Positions 19,196 through 31,700 of a DNA stretch of 64,000 nt are shown piece by piece. Numbering within the stretch: the first letter of the stretch is position 1; each line of letters begins with the position of its first letter. Source of the stretch: Haliclona indistincta (taxonomy: Eukaryota > Porifera > Demospongiae > Haplosclerida > Chalinidae). A program made the translations under genes and the position numbers. Below the pieces are notes generated by a model. The model had not been told where the DNA came from. It worked only from the letters and a program-made list of their open reading frames with translations, and searched no databases. Where the stretch lies: assembly GCA_964017065.1 (NCBI GenBank), contig OZ024783.1, forward strand, positions 1,800,134-1,864,133, given 5' to 3'.

Positions 19196-19392
19196 AGTAA
19201 GTTATATCACATGTTGGCGGGACGTATACGTACGACCCGTTATATCCCGCGGGAAAGGGCGCGCTCAAGTAAAGTCGAAGAAGCGCCGAGGGCGAAGCCC
19301 GAGACGCTTCTGAGACTTCACTTGAGCGCGCTCTTTCCCGAGGGATATAACGGGTCGCATATCCCGCTAACGCGGGATATAACCTACACTTT
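19196..19392. mobile_element. Hairpin MITE upstream of copy C
   Basis: Left arm with CGACCCGTTATATCCCGCGG and GGCGCGCTCAAGT pairs with right arm with ACTTGAGCGCGC and GGGATATAACGGGTCG. The ends GTTATATC...CG and CG...GATATAAC are also complementary. The arms are about 95 bp. It sits about 115 bp before the C signal-peptide remnant. Confidence 0.65.
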
Positions 19393-19506
19393 TATTTTGT
19401 TACCACGTCTAAATATTTCTACGAACTAAACGCGTGAGTTCATCCATTAAAGTTCCCGCGCCGCCGGCGATGCATCACCGCCTCAGCTACGAAGTGAAGA
19501 CTCATC

Positions 19507-19683
19507 ATGTTCTCTCTGATCTTCTTCTGCTTCAAATTGTCTTACTGCTTTGCAGATGCTCAAGACACGTAAGTACTCAGTGTTGTGTGTTAAAAAAACA
19601 CGTTGATATTTCGACTACAGTGACTGCCTTTTTCATACTCAGATTTAGCTTGAATCTTGTACTAACAGCTGATGGAGACGAAA
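19507..19683 (+). pseudogene. Adhesion GPCR 5' fragment, copy C
   Basis: Only the signal-peptide exon (to 19568) and the first about 40 bp of exon 2 (from 19643) of the receptor family remain. The usual initiator is lost: the paralogous ATGAGAAGACTC reads GAAGTGAAGACTC here. The first in-frame ATG is at 19507 and still leaves MFSLIFFCFKLSYCFADAQDT. Homology stops abruptly after GATGGAGACGAA near 19683. Unrelated AT-rich DNA follows to about 20275, where the family's 3' spacer resumes. This is a truncated relic, probably from an unequal exchange or a deletion with insertion. Confidence 0.8.
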
Positions 19684-20275
19684 CTAGCGATGTCAGAAAC
19701 CGTATATTTTTGAAAATATTTTCTCCGTATAAATTGATTAAGTCGATGGCACAACAGCTATCGCGTCTCCAGTGAACAACATACACGCTGTTTGATCGTT
19801 CACAGGGCAAGTTAACATGCTAAAGCTGATTTTTGTTACTGTTTCTTTGTAAAATCATGCGTTCTAGAATTAATATCTCCATGTGCAATATCGTTGTAAA
19901 AAATCGCAATACTTTTTGAAAATGTACGGTCGCTTCTCTAGCAGACACTATGAGCGCTGATTTTGCCATTCCCAGAACAAGTAAACACGTTATGCCTAAA
20001 TTAATTTTTAGCAAAGTTTCTTTGTGGAATCTATTGTGGGGTAAACCTTGTATATATTTCTCTATCGGCTTGTTTAGTTTGCATGCATCGAACGTCAGAC
20101 AAATAAGCTGTTAGTTCTTCTGTTGAGGGTCACAAGAATGCTAGTAGGTATGCTCTCTCAGCAGAAAAAATTGGCTGCCTGGATCGTGTGCTTAGCGCAG
20201 CAATAGCTATCCACAAAGGGGCCATAAGTGTACGTAATTAAATGGGCGTGCCATGACGTCACGTTGATTTACACA
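19684..20275. other. Unrelated AT-rich segment replacing body of copy C
   Basis: No receptor exon, transposase motif or long frame is recognised. It ends where the family 3' spacer (GAGGCTGAGAGGATGTCAGC) resumes. Confidence 0.5.
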
Positions 20276-20875
20276 GGAAGTTTCGGACATTGAGGCTGAG
20301 AGGATGTCAGCTAATAGTAGACCCTGCTGTACCATCTTAACTTGCGGTACATGTCTTTCCTATAGTGTCTCTCAGTCAATGAGCATCAAACTGTAGTATG
20401 TGGTCACACACAAAGTGTACCTCAAATGAGATCATGGGTAGGTCCGTAGACCCCCCCCCCCCGTCTACCTGGCTACAGACTTGTATACTCACTATACAGC
20501 TGCTGTGGTGTATGTTCAATAGTACCGAAAGTAATGTATTTTGTGAGGTAGATTATTTTCTGTGTGTGTATGAGTGTTAATACATGCATGGCTCAGCCTG
20601 AGCATATTATGATTCAGTTAATTATGTCCATTTTTCTTTTTAGAACTTCTCAACTTTGCCCAGCTAATTGTAGGCCCTGCGGCACCGTCCTAGCTTGGGG
20701 TACATAGCTTTATGGCATACTTTGTGGAGACTACATAGCAGTAAAATTACCTGATCATGCATGATTTCACGTGCACCACGCCTATAATTTTACGAACTAA
20801 CGCGTGGGTGCATCCCTCATATATATAGTTCCCAGGCTGCGCCGCGATTCAACACAGCCTCAGGTTACCGTTACG
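20276..20875 (+). promoter_or_regulatory. Family spacer and 5' block of copy D
   Basis: The 3' spacer (to about 20605, with a 12-C run near 20451-20462) is followed by the promoter-proximal block: GGAGACTACATAGCAGTAAA near 20727, CCTATAATTTTACGAACTAA near 20791, GCGTGGGTGCATCCC and GTTCCCAGGC before the ATG at 20876. The same order is seen before E and F. Confidence 0.4.
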
Positions 20876-20964
20876 ATGAGAAGACTCATCATCGTGTTCT
20901 CGCAGATCTTCTTCTGCTTCGAATTATCTTATTGGTTTGCAGATGCTCAAGACACGTAAGTACT

Positions 20965-21372
20965 TAGTCTAGCCGCTAGCCCTCTTTTCGCTAATAATTA
21001 ATGGGCGGGGTCACGGCAAGGCGAAAAGAGGGTCTAGCAAAACTCGCAAATCAATGAGTTTCAACTGACCAATCAGATTTTTCGTGTATATAGTAGCCCC
21101 AAAATGTTAAGGAGAAGGCGTACACGTGGTTTTCATTGCCATGTCGGTGTGTCAACAGTTCAATAGCAGCGGCTAACTGTTGACACACCGACATGGCAAT
21201 GAAAACCACGTGTACACGCCTTCTCCTTAACATTTTGGGGCTACTATATACACGAAAAATCTGATTGGTCAGTTGAAACTCATTGACTTGCGAGTTTTGC
21301 TAGACCCTCTTTTCGCCTTGCCGTGACCCCGCCCATTAATTATTAGCGAAAAGAGGGCTAGCGGCTAGACTA
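20965..21372. mobile_element. 408-bp full-length hairpin element at a splice donor
   Basis: The two halves are almost perfect complements. The ends are TAGTCTAGCCGCTAGCCCTC and GAGGGCTAGCGGCTAGACTA. It is flanked by identical 9-bp sequences GTAAGTACT at 20956-20964 and 21373-21381. This 9-mer is the donor of receptor intron 1, and empty sites exist in every paralog. A 9-bp duplication with very long TIRs fits a Mutator-like foldback MITE. Confidence 0.88.
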
Positions 21373-22049
21373 GTAAGTACTCAGTGTCGTGTGTTAAACA
21401 AACACATTGATATTTCGACTACATTTATTACTGCCTTCTTCATACTCAGATTTAGGTTGAATCTCGTACTAACAGCTGATAGAGACGAATGCAATGGCTC
21501 CCATCCTACTGTCAGAGTGAGCACACGACTGGGAAGTGTGCTGCCAGTACGAAATTATACCCAATGGATTCCAGTACCAGGTCAGTGAATCTGACTCAAT
21601 GCCACATATCAGAGATTCACAGCTTGTCTTGGGACTCATGATTGAATCGATATTACACTGCACGCTTATATTGTTTTTCTGTAGACAACTACAGTGCTAC
21701 TCATAACTTGACATTTTCATTGTCTACGATATTTAATGGAACTATTCTCAACACAGTAGCTAACCCACACTATCAGTTCAGGATTGATCTATCTCCTGCT
21801 GATCACTGCCATTGTTTAACTGTAGACAGTGTTATTGGTGTTATTGGTAACATTATATTCAATCAATGGAGGAATGGAAATCTCTGGTGCAGCAGCAATA
21901 TCACTCAGCTTTGTGCCTCAAATAGTGACAATATAGCATTCTACTCTGCACTTATAAGTCAGAATGGATCACTGCTGAGTGTTAATAATGATGCTCTTTT
22001 GTGTGACAATTCAACAGATGAGGAACCTTTTAGTGAGTTATAGTTATAC

Positions 22050-22136
22050 TGCGCGAGGGGTGTGGTCGAGACGGTGATACAGCACGAGGCGAAGCCGAGT
22101 GCTGTATCAGCGTCGAGACCGACACCCCGAGCGCAA
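22050..22136. mobile_element. Small hairpin element (D intron 3)
   Basis: Arms GCGCGAGGGGTGTGGTCGAG and GATACAGCAC pair with GTGCTGTATC and CGAGACCGACACCCCGAGCGC. The following 22137-22440 is unrelated DNA with a duplicated GGCCGTGCTATATTTTCC and no gene. Paralogous introns lack both. Confidence 0.6.
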
Positions 22137-25100
22137 TAATTCCCGTATTGCACGAGCAGACGGTGCTTTTACTGGTTTGTAGCACGACAGCTTGCCGCTG
22201 TCACTGAATCTTTGTGCCAGGGCGACTTATTCTCGAGGTCGAGCCAAGGTCAGTCTCCGCCCACCCTATCTTTAACCCTCCTGGCCGTGCTATATTTTCC
22301 CTGGCCGTGCTATATTTTCCATATTGCGAACGGCGTTCACATTATGGAAAATATAGAACGGGCGGCGCCTTTGATACGCCCACGCAGTGTGCTACAAACA
22401 TGTATAGTACTAGGATGCATGGCATAATTATAAAACTTATACTGAATGCTGATAGATTACTGTATCATTTTCAATACAGGCACTAAGTGCATGACAGCTG
22501 ATGGTTGGAAAGGAACTCTAAAGTGCAGTGTTAGCTGAGCCAGTCATGACGAAACTTGCTCACTTGGTGGAAATGGTAATTATTTGTTTGAACAGCAACA
22601 TGCTATTGCATGCATGTAACTACATATATTACGTAGTGGATGAAGTATTAATTGAATGCTTCAATGCATGGTTATCATAAATGTGTGTGCCGGTGTGTTA
22701 TTTTATATCAATGTGTTCCTTTTGTGAATACTGCATAGCTACCAGAGTGTGTCACTGCAATGGTGAGTGGGGACCAGTTCACTGTCATCCATCACTACAA
22801 CTAGTAGAGGAACTGGTATGTTATCAGTATATAGGTCAAGTAAACATGCTTTATAGCTACCTGCATCCATTGTAGCTTGACTCATCTCTATATGAAGATA
22901 GTCTCGTGATTCTAAGTCAGCTACTACCAAACACTACCACCATCACTCAGCGATTGGATCTCCTTATGAGAGCTGTGGAGCAACAACTCAACACAACACA
23001 AGGAATAACAGATACATCTCTACAGGTATAGCTACACCATTTCTTGTTTAGACATCAAAATTCATACTTACAGTTGATTCTGAACATTGTTGAAGATAAA
23101 CCAATAGAGGCAAGTGTTATTTTCATTTTCAACAATCTTCAACTAACAATACTGTAAAAATATGAAGTGCAAGAAATATCACTGAATTAACCACTAAAAT
23201 TTCTATTTTATATTATCAGACAAATTCTTCTAGTTCAGTTCCGTTTCTGTCTCTACTGGATGATGTGGCTCTTAATCTCAGACTGAACAGAAATTTTAGC
23301 TCAAAAAATGATTCAATACGTAATCTATGTGAACAGTTATAGTGAATCTATGTGTTATGACTAGAATATCCTTTATAGGAGTGAGGACGAGGGAAGTGTT
23401 TCCTGGTAGTGGGCGTGTCACTGGTATACAAGTTGACAACAACTACATTTCCCTACCTGATGAAATATTTGAAAACATATCTGAATCAGGTATACATGTC
23501 AACAGTGTATTGCTAGTCCTAAACATTGCTTTACCTATTTGATAGTATTTGTTGCATCTTATTATTTTGAGAACATATCTAATCTACTGCCTGAGGGAAC
23601 TCAAGAGTAAGCTTGTGAAATTTCTGCAGCTATAACCAGTTTCTGTACATAAATATCAGGCCTATCTCTTCAGTTATCTCATCCACACTGGCTTGTAATG
23701 AATGCAAAACTGCTAATCTATCAGAGAATGTGACTATTTTCTTTGACTTGCCTCCAGAAATGACTAACAACACTAAATGTGTGTTTGCTAACTTGCAGTA
23801 AGTCCTATAACTAGACTGCTATAATATCAAGTATGAGCTGAGCTTGTATGTTTAGAGACAGTGTTGGTTCTGATTTTTGGAACAACAGTGGTTGCAGTAC
23901 GATACATTTTGAGAATGGTTCTGTGATGTGCTCGTGCAATCATCTCACACACTTTTCTATTCTCCTCAGTCCTGAGCAGCCAGATAATGTACGTATTATA
24001 AGTTAATATAATTATAGAAGTGCATAAAATTATTTTGACAATGCTGCATCAGAATTCTACTTCACTAGTTTTGTTGATCATTTTGGCAAGTCGTCTCATC
24101 CATTTCACTGGTGTTCCTCTTGGCTACTATTCTCACATTTGTACTACAAAAGTCAGCCAAAGTGTACATGTATATAGATTATTAATTTGTTGTATCTTTT
24201 CTATTTACAGGTCTCTGTGGAACATGCGTAACTACATTCACTGTATGTTGTGTGGTAGCATGTTCACTGCCCAGCTTTTGTTTATAGTTGGGATAGACAA
24301 AACTGAGAACGAGGTACTGTGACTGTCCTCAATTTCTTTCACTCTCCCGTATCATGCAGGCTGTCTGTTCAGCCATTGCTGTGTTGCTTCAATACCTCTA
24401 TCTGGTGATGTTCATGTGGATGTTAATGGAGGGTGTGGTCTTGTATGTGATACTAGTCAAAGTGTTCATAGCAGATCACAAATGCTACATTGCTTTCTTC
24501 ACCATAGCAAGCTATGGTAAGTGATGCTCATGGTTTGTGCTCTGCAATAATTATTTTTGTGACTGTATGCATGCATGTAGGTATACCACTGTTATACATG
24601 ATTCTAGTAGTACCTCTTGGATTCTTAGACAACACTGAACACATCATTGGAAGCCATTATGGATGGCGAGATGCGAATGGGAGACTGTTGTGGTAAATGA
24701 TTTATTCAGATGATGAACTATTAATACATACTGCCACAGGTGTTTTATGAGGTATGACACTAACTTCATTTGGGCTTATTTTGCTCCAATCATTCTTATT
24801 AGTTTGGTAAGCTACATAAGTGTGTTTCATAACCATAGCTAGAAAATGTGGATCTTAGAAGTAGGATTTTACCATTCCGAGCTGAGCATGCAACTGAGTG
24901 GAATATCAGAAAGAAACTTTACTGAGCTATTGCGCGACAGAATTATACACAGCACAACATACATTTGCTCATGAGTTGTACACATGTATATTGAAAGGAA
25001 ATTTTCTAAAAACTAATAACGATGAAAATAACATGTGATACTAGTCTATATTCATAGTTGTAACCTCCATGGAATAGCAAAAACAAATAAAATTAACGGT

Positions 25101-25905
25101 AACAAATAGAATAACAGTCTTTTACTAAAACAAATAAAATTAATACCAAACTACAGCTCTAAAATTATAATAACAATAACAATGATGTTATTATGTACTG
25201 CTTGTTCTTGCAACTAATGCTAAAACTACTAAGATAAAACTAATCTATAATATCAGGTCAACATTGGGTTCCTAATCATGGCTATTGTTATAATGTATCG
25301 TCACCTGAGGAAAAAAGAAGATAAGTCCAAAAGAGAATCAGCAAAGTAATGAGATAGCTGAGTATGATGTGTTTATTCTCGCACACGTACAGGCACTGGT
25401 TGAAAGTGATCATCTCATTTGTGATTGTACTGGGTATAGCGTGGATTGGTCTGCTTATATTCTTATCTGATCATCGTGAGATTACGTACATTGCGTACAT
25501 CTTCTTCTTTGGTCAAGGCATCATTATATTCATCTTACTGGTTCCTCTCTCAAAACAGGTATAGCATTTTTTATAGTTTGGAGTCATAATTGTAGTGCTG
25601 AGTCAAGCAGAATTTAATATTAATGGTATAACATCAATAATTTTGATTTTATGTTAGGTGAGAGATGCTTATATTAAGTGGTGGAAGACATATTTACAAT
25701 CTCATTCACATTATCCTACTACAGTAAGTGATATTACATGTATTGTATAACATTATGTTCATTATACTTCTTTTTGTAGCCAATGAACACTAAACAAAAC
25801 ATAGTATGATGAAACCTCTACCAATAACACAGCTTGATAGATTTTTAAACAAAATTCACTAATTCTACTATGAATTTTATTATAATAAAATAATTAATTA
25901 TGTCA

Positions 25906-26893
25906 AGCATTGGGTAGAGAAGCTAAGCTACAAGGCACTTGGATCATCTTTAGCATTGGGTAGAGAAGCTAAGCTACAAGGCACTTGGGTCATCTTTAGC
26001 ATTGAGTAGAGAAGCTAAGCTACAGGGCACTTGGATCATCTTTAGCATTGGGTAGAGAAGCTAAGCTACAAGGCACTTGGGTCATCTTTAGCATTGGGTA
26101 GAGAAGGTAATTAAGCTACAAGGCACTTGGGTCATCTTTAGCATTGGGTAGAGAAGCTAAGCTACAAGGCACTTGGGTCATCTTTAGCATTGGGTAGAGA
26201 AGCTAAGCTACAAGGCACTTGGGTCATCTTTAGCATTGAGTAGAGAAGCTAAGCTACAGGGCACTTGGGTCATCTTTAGCATTGGGTAGAGAAGCTAAGC
26301 TACAAGGCACTTGGGTCATCTTTAGCATTGGGTATAGAGAAGGTAATTAAGCTACAAGGCACTTGGGTCATCTTTAGCATTGGGTAGAGAAGCTAAGCTA
26401 CAAGGCACTTGGATCATCTTTAGCATTGGGTAGAGAAGCTAAGCTACAAGGCACTTGGGTCATCTTTAGCATTGGGTAGAGAAGCTAAGCTACAAGGCAC
26501 TTGGGTCATCTTTAGCATTGAGTAGAGAAGCTAAGCTACAGGGCACTTGGATCATCTTTAGCATTGGGTAGAGAAGCTAAGCTACAAGGCACTTGGGTCA
26601 TCTTTAGCATTGGGTAGAGAAGGTAATTAAGCTACAAGGCACTTGGGTCATCTTTAGCATTGGGTAGAGAAGCTAAGCTACAAGGCACTTGGGTCATCTT
26701 AGCATTGGGTAGAGAAGCTAAGCTACAAGGCACTTGGGTCATCTTTAGCATTGAGTAGAGAAGCTAAGCTACAGGGCACTTGGATCATCTTTAGCATTGG
26801 GTAGAGAAGCTAAGCTACAAGGCACTTGGGTCATCTTTAGCATTGGGTAGAGAAGGTAATTAAGCTACAAGGCACTTGGGTCATCTTTAGCGT
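25906..26893. repeat. 46-bp minisatellite, about 21 copies with higher-order pattern (D flank)
   Basis: The largest array of the family minisatellite. Variant units recur in order: a GAGTAGAG/CAGGGCAC unit, then a plain unit, then a GGTAATTAAG unit with a 4-bp insertion, then plain units. The block of 5-6 units is repeated four times, a higher-order repeat of roughly 235-280 bp. It starts about 95 bp after the D stop. Confidence 0.92.
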
Positions 26894-27416
26894 TTGCTAT
26901 ACGTAACTGTGAAGATTTACAGAATTTAAGTCTCATTTTCCTACTACAGTACTTTTACAGTAGCACTTAACATTATTAATGTTTCATTGTTACTTTTGTA
27001 GCCAATGAACTCCAGCTGCATGATGACCTGGTCTTTGACTCAAATCACTAAAAACATGCACTCATTTTATTTCCAACTATCTATCGGTCATTGAATGATG
27101 CATTATACCTATACATTAATAGTAGACCCTGCTGTACCGTCTTAACTTGGGGTACATGTCTTTCCTATCGTATTTCTTAGTCAATGAACATCAAACTGTA
27201 GTATGTGGTCACACACGAAGTGTACCTCAAATGAGATCATGGGTGGGTCAGTAGACCCCGGCCAGCTGGCTACAGACTTGTATACTCACTATGCAGCTGC
27301 TGTGGTGTATATTTTTATAGTACCGAAAGTAATGTATTTTGTGTGGTAAATTATTTACTGTGTGTGTATGAGTGTTAATACATGCATGGCTCAGCCTGAG
27401 ACTATTATGCTTTTAA
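26894..27416. other. Family 3' spacer (D)
   Basis: Spacer homologous to those after B, C and H (GGTCATTGAATGATGCAT, CCGGCCAGCTGGCTACAG). No gene is seen. Confidence 0.6.
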
Positions 27417-28523
27417 TTACAAGAAAATTAAAAAGATTATATCGAAATCAAAAGGATATAAGGTTGTGAAATCTACCACTGGTCCACAATGTAAACTAAC
27501 AAGGAACAAGCATGGAATCAGACCATAGATCCCTACATCAGTGGCTGCTGTGGTTATCTATAGCTAGTTCTGTTGACTGACAACTGACGTGCATTCAGCT
27601 TGTGACACTACTGATCTTATATTATGTACAGCCACTGATGTAGGGATCTATGGTCTGTTAGCAAGTCAATCATGTTACCATTCCATGCTTGTTCCTTGTT
27701 AGTTTCCATTGTGGACCAGTGGTAGATTTCACAACCCTACATCCTTTCGATTTCGATAGAAATCTTTTTAATTTTCTTGTTTGTGTCCTTTTTTTTCTTT
27801 CTCAGTGAAGTGCAGTTCAATATCATGCACGTACTGAGCCATCTTTGTTTCCACCATTGGATTAGTTTTCCTGTTGCTGGTGGCTTTTCTTTATTATTAA
27901 CAATTTTAAACTTGTAGCTAAAAATAATTGTTATGCTGTACATATCAGCTCGCATAAGCATGCATGCATACGAGCCCGCCCACACTTGTTTGTAGACCTG
28001 TGACTCACCTGTACGGCGGTTATAATTATCTGCCAAGCGCAGAATGGTGATCATACACGAGCTTACCGTTCTTCGAAGACTCCAGACAAATAAGTGTTCT
28101 CCGTGATCCATACGTGGGTGTTGCGCAATCACAATAATGGCGTCTAACACTTAGCTGACAATAGATCACGATCGAGAAATCGCTTAATTTATATCGCCGT
28201 TACGCTAAAAACAAAGTTCAAAAAGCACCTGCCAGGAGAATTTTACGACTGTTCGTGGGTGTTTCGGTCTCGGCACTGCTCGCGTAAAGGCGCTAGGCGA
28301 GTTGAAGAAAGAAGAATAAGAAGAAAACTAAGATGACGAAACTCGATTTTCACCGTTTCCAGGTTCGTCACTTTAGTAACAATTTCGGGCTATCTCCTTG
28401 CTACCGTGCGGTAAGATGGGGCAACACCAGAGAGCAGCTCTAAGTGTCTTAGGTCGTATAAAATTCATCACCAGGCGAAATATCAGCGTTTGAACGCTAA
28501 TACATTGTATGTAGCCGCCACCT
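27417..28523 (-). mobile_element. Two-hairpin element, copy 2 (truncated)
   Basis: The large palindromic end (27417-27781, partly eroded) and the body are as in copy 1. It stops at GTAGCCGCCACCTTG and so lacks the small terminal hairpin. It joins the conserved 5' block of copy E directly. Confidence 0.7.
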
Positions 28524-28701
28524 TGTGTGGAGACTACATCGCAGTAAAAGTACCTGATCATGATTTCACCATAACATAAATGCGGATCATCAATTATTTT
28601 GTTACCACGCCTATAATTTCTACGAACTAACGCGTGGATGCATTCATCATAGTCCCCGCGCCGCCGGCGATGCATCACCGCCTCAGCTAGATTAGGTTAC
28701 G
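28524..28701 (+). promoter_or_regulatory. Conserved 5' block of copy E
   Basis: TGTGGAGACTACATCGCAG, CACGCCTATAATTTCTACGA, ACTAACGCGTGGATGCATTC and CCCGCGCCGCC precede the ATG, in the same order as in D, F and H. Probable promoter and 5' UTR, by conservation only. Confidence 0.4.
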
Positions 28702-31700
28702 ATGAGAAGACTCATCATGTTCTCTCTGATCTTCTTCTGCTTCAAATTATCTTATTGGTTTGTAGATGCTCAAGACACGTAAGCACTCAGTGTTGTGTGT
28801 TAAAAATAACATTGATATTTCGACTACACATTACTGCCTTTTCATACTCAGATTTAGCTTGAATCTTGTTCTAGCAGCTGATGGAGACGAATGCAATGGC
28901 TCCCATCCTACTGTCAGAGTGAGCACACGACTGGGAAGTGTGCTGCCAGTAAGAGAATGTACCAAATGGATTCCAGTCTCGAGTAAGTCAATCAGACTCA
29001 ATGCCACATATAAGAGATTCCCATGCAGCTTGTCTTGGGACTAAGGATTAAGTCAATAATAACAGTGCATGCATGTTTTTTTTCTGTAGACAACTACAGT
29101 ACAGCTCATAACTTGACATTTTCATTGTCTACGATATTTAATGGAACTATTCTCGACACAGTAGCTAACCCACACTATCAGTTCAGGATTGATCTGTCTC
29201 CTGCTGATCACTGCCATTGTTTAACTGTTGACAGTGCTACTGGTGTTATTGGTAACATTATATTCAACCAATGGAGAGATGGAAGCTTCTGGTGTGGCAG
29301 CAACATCACTCAGCTTTGTGCCTCAAATAGTGAAAATACAACATTCTACTCAGCACTTATTAGTCAGAATGGATCACTGCTAAGGGATGATCACAATGAC
29401 CTACCTTTGTGCGACAATTCAACTGCTGTTAATATTTCCATAAATTGTAGCAGATTTCCTGGTAAGACGTTAGCATAATATTATAGATTTCTATGTGTGT
29501 ACAAGTTTTTGCTATAATAATTATTATTTACACATTCATAAATAATTATTTAGACACTAAGTGCACGACTGTTGATGATACTTGGAAAGAAGCTCCAAAG
29601 TGCAGTATCAGCAGAAGTGATGTTCAGAGTTGCTCTTCTACAAAGGGTTATTGATTGTGTATAGAGCTAGGATACTAGTTACATAGTTATGTTGTTTCAT
29701 GTCCATGTGGTATGTGTATCATGTGTTGTACTACAAAATGTATTTCCTTTGTTCAAATGATGCGTGTAAGTGATGTATGTACCATACAGCTGCCAGAGTA
29801 TGTCACTGCAATGGAGAGTGGGGTCAAGTTCACTGTCATCCATCACTACAACTAGTAGAGGAACTGGTATGGAGACAATAAATTTAAGCTGCTTGAGTAT
29901 CATTAATATTGTTCATACATGCATGTAGCTTGAATCATCTCTACCTGAAGACAGTCTCATGATTCTAAGTCAGCTACTACCAAACACTACCACCATCACT
30001 CAGCGATTGGATCTCCTCATGAGAACTGTGCAGCAACAACTCAACACAACACAAGGAATAACAGAGACATTTCTACAGGTACGTATAGCTACACCATTTC
30101 TTGTTTACATATAAAAATACTCTAAATACTCTATCGTGAAAACATACTCACAGTTGATTCTGAACATTGTTGAAGATATACCAATTGAGGCAAGTGTTAC
30201 TTTCAATTTCATCAGTTTACAAAATGATTCTAAAATAGCATAAAGTGCAAGATGTTGTTAAAATTTCATTTGTTTTATTCAGGCAAATTCTTCCAGTTCA
30301 GTTCTATTTCTGTCTCTACTGGATGATGTGGCTCTTAATCACAGACAGAACAGAACTGTTAGCTCAAAAAATGTTTTGATACGTATGTAGACAGTTATAG
30401 TGAATCTATGTGTTATGACTAGAATATCCTTGAGGATATTGGATATAGGATATAGGAGTGAGGATAAGGGAAGTGTTTCCTGGTAGTGGGCGTGTCACTG
30501 GTATACAAGTTGACAACAACTACATATCCCTACCAGATGAAATATTTGAAAACATATCTGAATCAGGTATACATGTCAACAGTGTATAGCTAGTCCCAAA
30601 CATTGGTTATCCTATTTTGATAGTATTTGTTGCATCTTATTATTTTGAGAACGTCTCTAATCTACTGCCTGAGGGAGCTCAAGAGTAAGCTTGTGAAAAT
30701 TCCAGCAGCAATAACCGGTTTCTGTACATAAATTTCAGGCCTATTTCTTCAGTTATCTCATCCACACTGGCCTGTAACGAATGCAAAACCACTAATCTAT
30801 CAGAGAATGTGACCATTTTCTTTGACTTGACTCCAGAAATGACTAACAACACTAAATGTGTGTTTGCTAACTTACAGTTAGTCCTACAACTAGGCTAAAA
30901 TATCAAGTATGAGCTAAGATTTTATGTTCAGAGACAGTGTTGGTTCTGATTCTTGGAACGACAGTGGTTGCAGTACAATAAATTTTGAGAATGGTTCTGT
31001 GATGTGCTCGTGCAACCATCTCACACACTTTGGTGTTCTCCTCAGTTCTGAGCAGCCAGAAAATGTACGTATAAGTAATAATAGAAGTGCATAAAATTAC
31101 TTTTGACAATACTGCTTCAGAATTCTACATCACTAGACGTTTTGTTGATCATTTGGCATGTTGTCTCTTCCATTTCACTGGTGTTCATCTTGGCTACTAT
31201 TCTCACATTTGTACTACAAAAGTCAGCCAAAGTGTAAAAGTGATTATTTTAGTTGTACCTTTTTTATTTATAGATCTCTGTGGAACATGCGTAACTACAT
31301 TCACTGTATGTTGTGTGGTAGTATGTTCACTGCCCAACTTGTGTTTACATTTGGGATAGACAGAACTGAGAATGAGGTACTGTTACTGTCCTCAATTTCC
31401 TTTACTCTCCCTCTTTGTGCAGGCTGTCTGTTCAGCCATTGCTGTATTGCTTCAATACCTCTATCTGGTGATGTTCATGTGGATGCTAATGGAGGGAGTG
31501 GTCTTGTACCTGAAACTAGTCAAAGTGTTCACAGCAGATCACAAATGCTACATTGCTTTCTTCACCATAGCAAGCTATGGTAAGTGATGCTCATGGTTTG
31601 TGCACTGTCTATTTTGGTGACTATGCGTGTATGTAGGTATACCACTGTTATACATGATTCTAGTGGTACCTCTTGGATTCTTAGTCAACACTGAACACAT

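Larger units (their letters stand above)
20876..25809 (+). pseudogene. Adhesion GPCR, copy D (nonsense plus frameshift)
   Basis: All 21 exon equivalents are present: 20876-20955, 21450-21580, 21685-22032, 22480-22575, 22739-22815, 22876-23025, 23074-23109, 23220-23319, 23379-23489, 23546-23606, 23660-23797, 23856-23988, 24053-about 24163, 24211-24313, 24360-24516, 24581-24692, 24740-24806, 25257-25345, 25393-25558, 25658-25723, 25780-25809. Two lesions are visible. In exon 4, CGA of the paralogs is TGA at 22536-22538. In exon 13, one extra T in the run at 24081-24084 shifts TM1. If transcribed, it would give a 205-residue secreted ectodomain stub with no GAIN domain or membrane part. The GPS coding sequence (CSCNHLTHFSILL) and the tail (PMNTKQNIV) are otherwise preserved, so inactivation looks recent. 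Intron 1 carries a hairpin transposon exactly at the splice donor. Confidence 0.87.

Noticed and set aside
19470..19775. ATG at 19470 opening a long frame over copy C exon 1
   Set aside because: It reads exon 1 in the wrong frame. The signal peptide is in the frame of the ATG at 19507.
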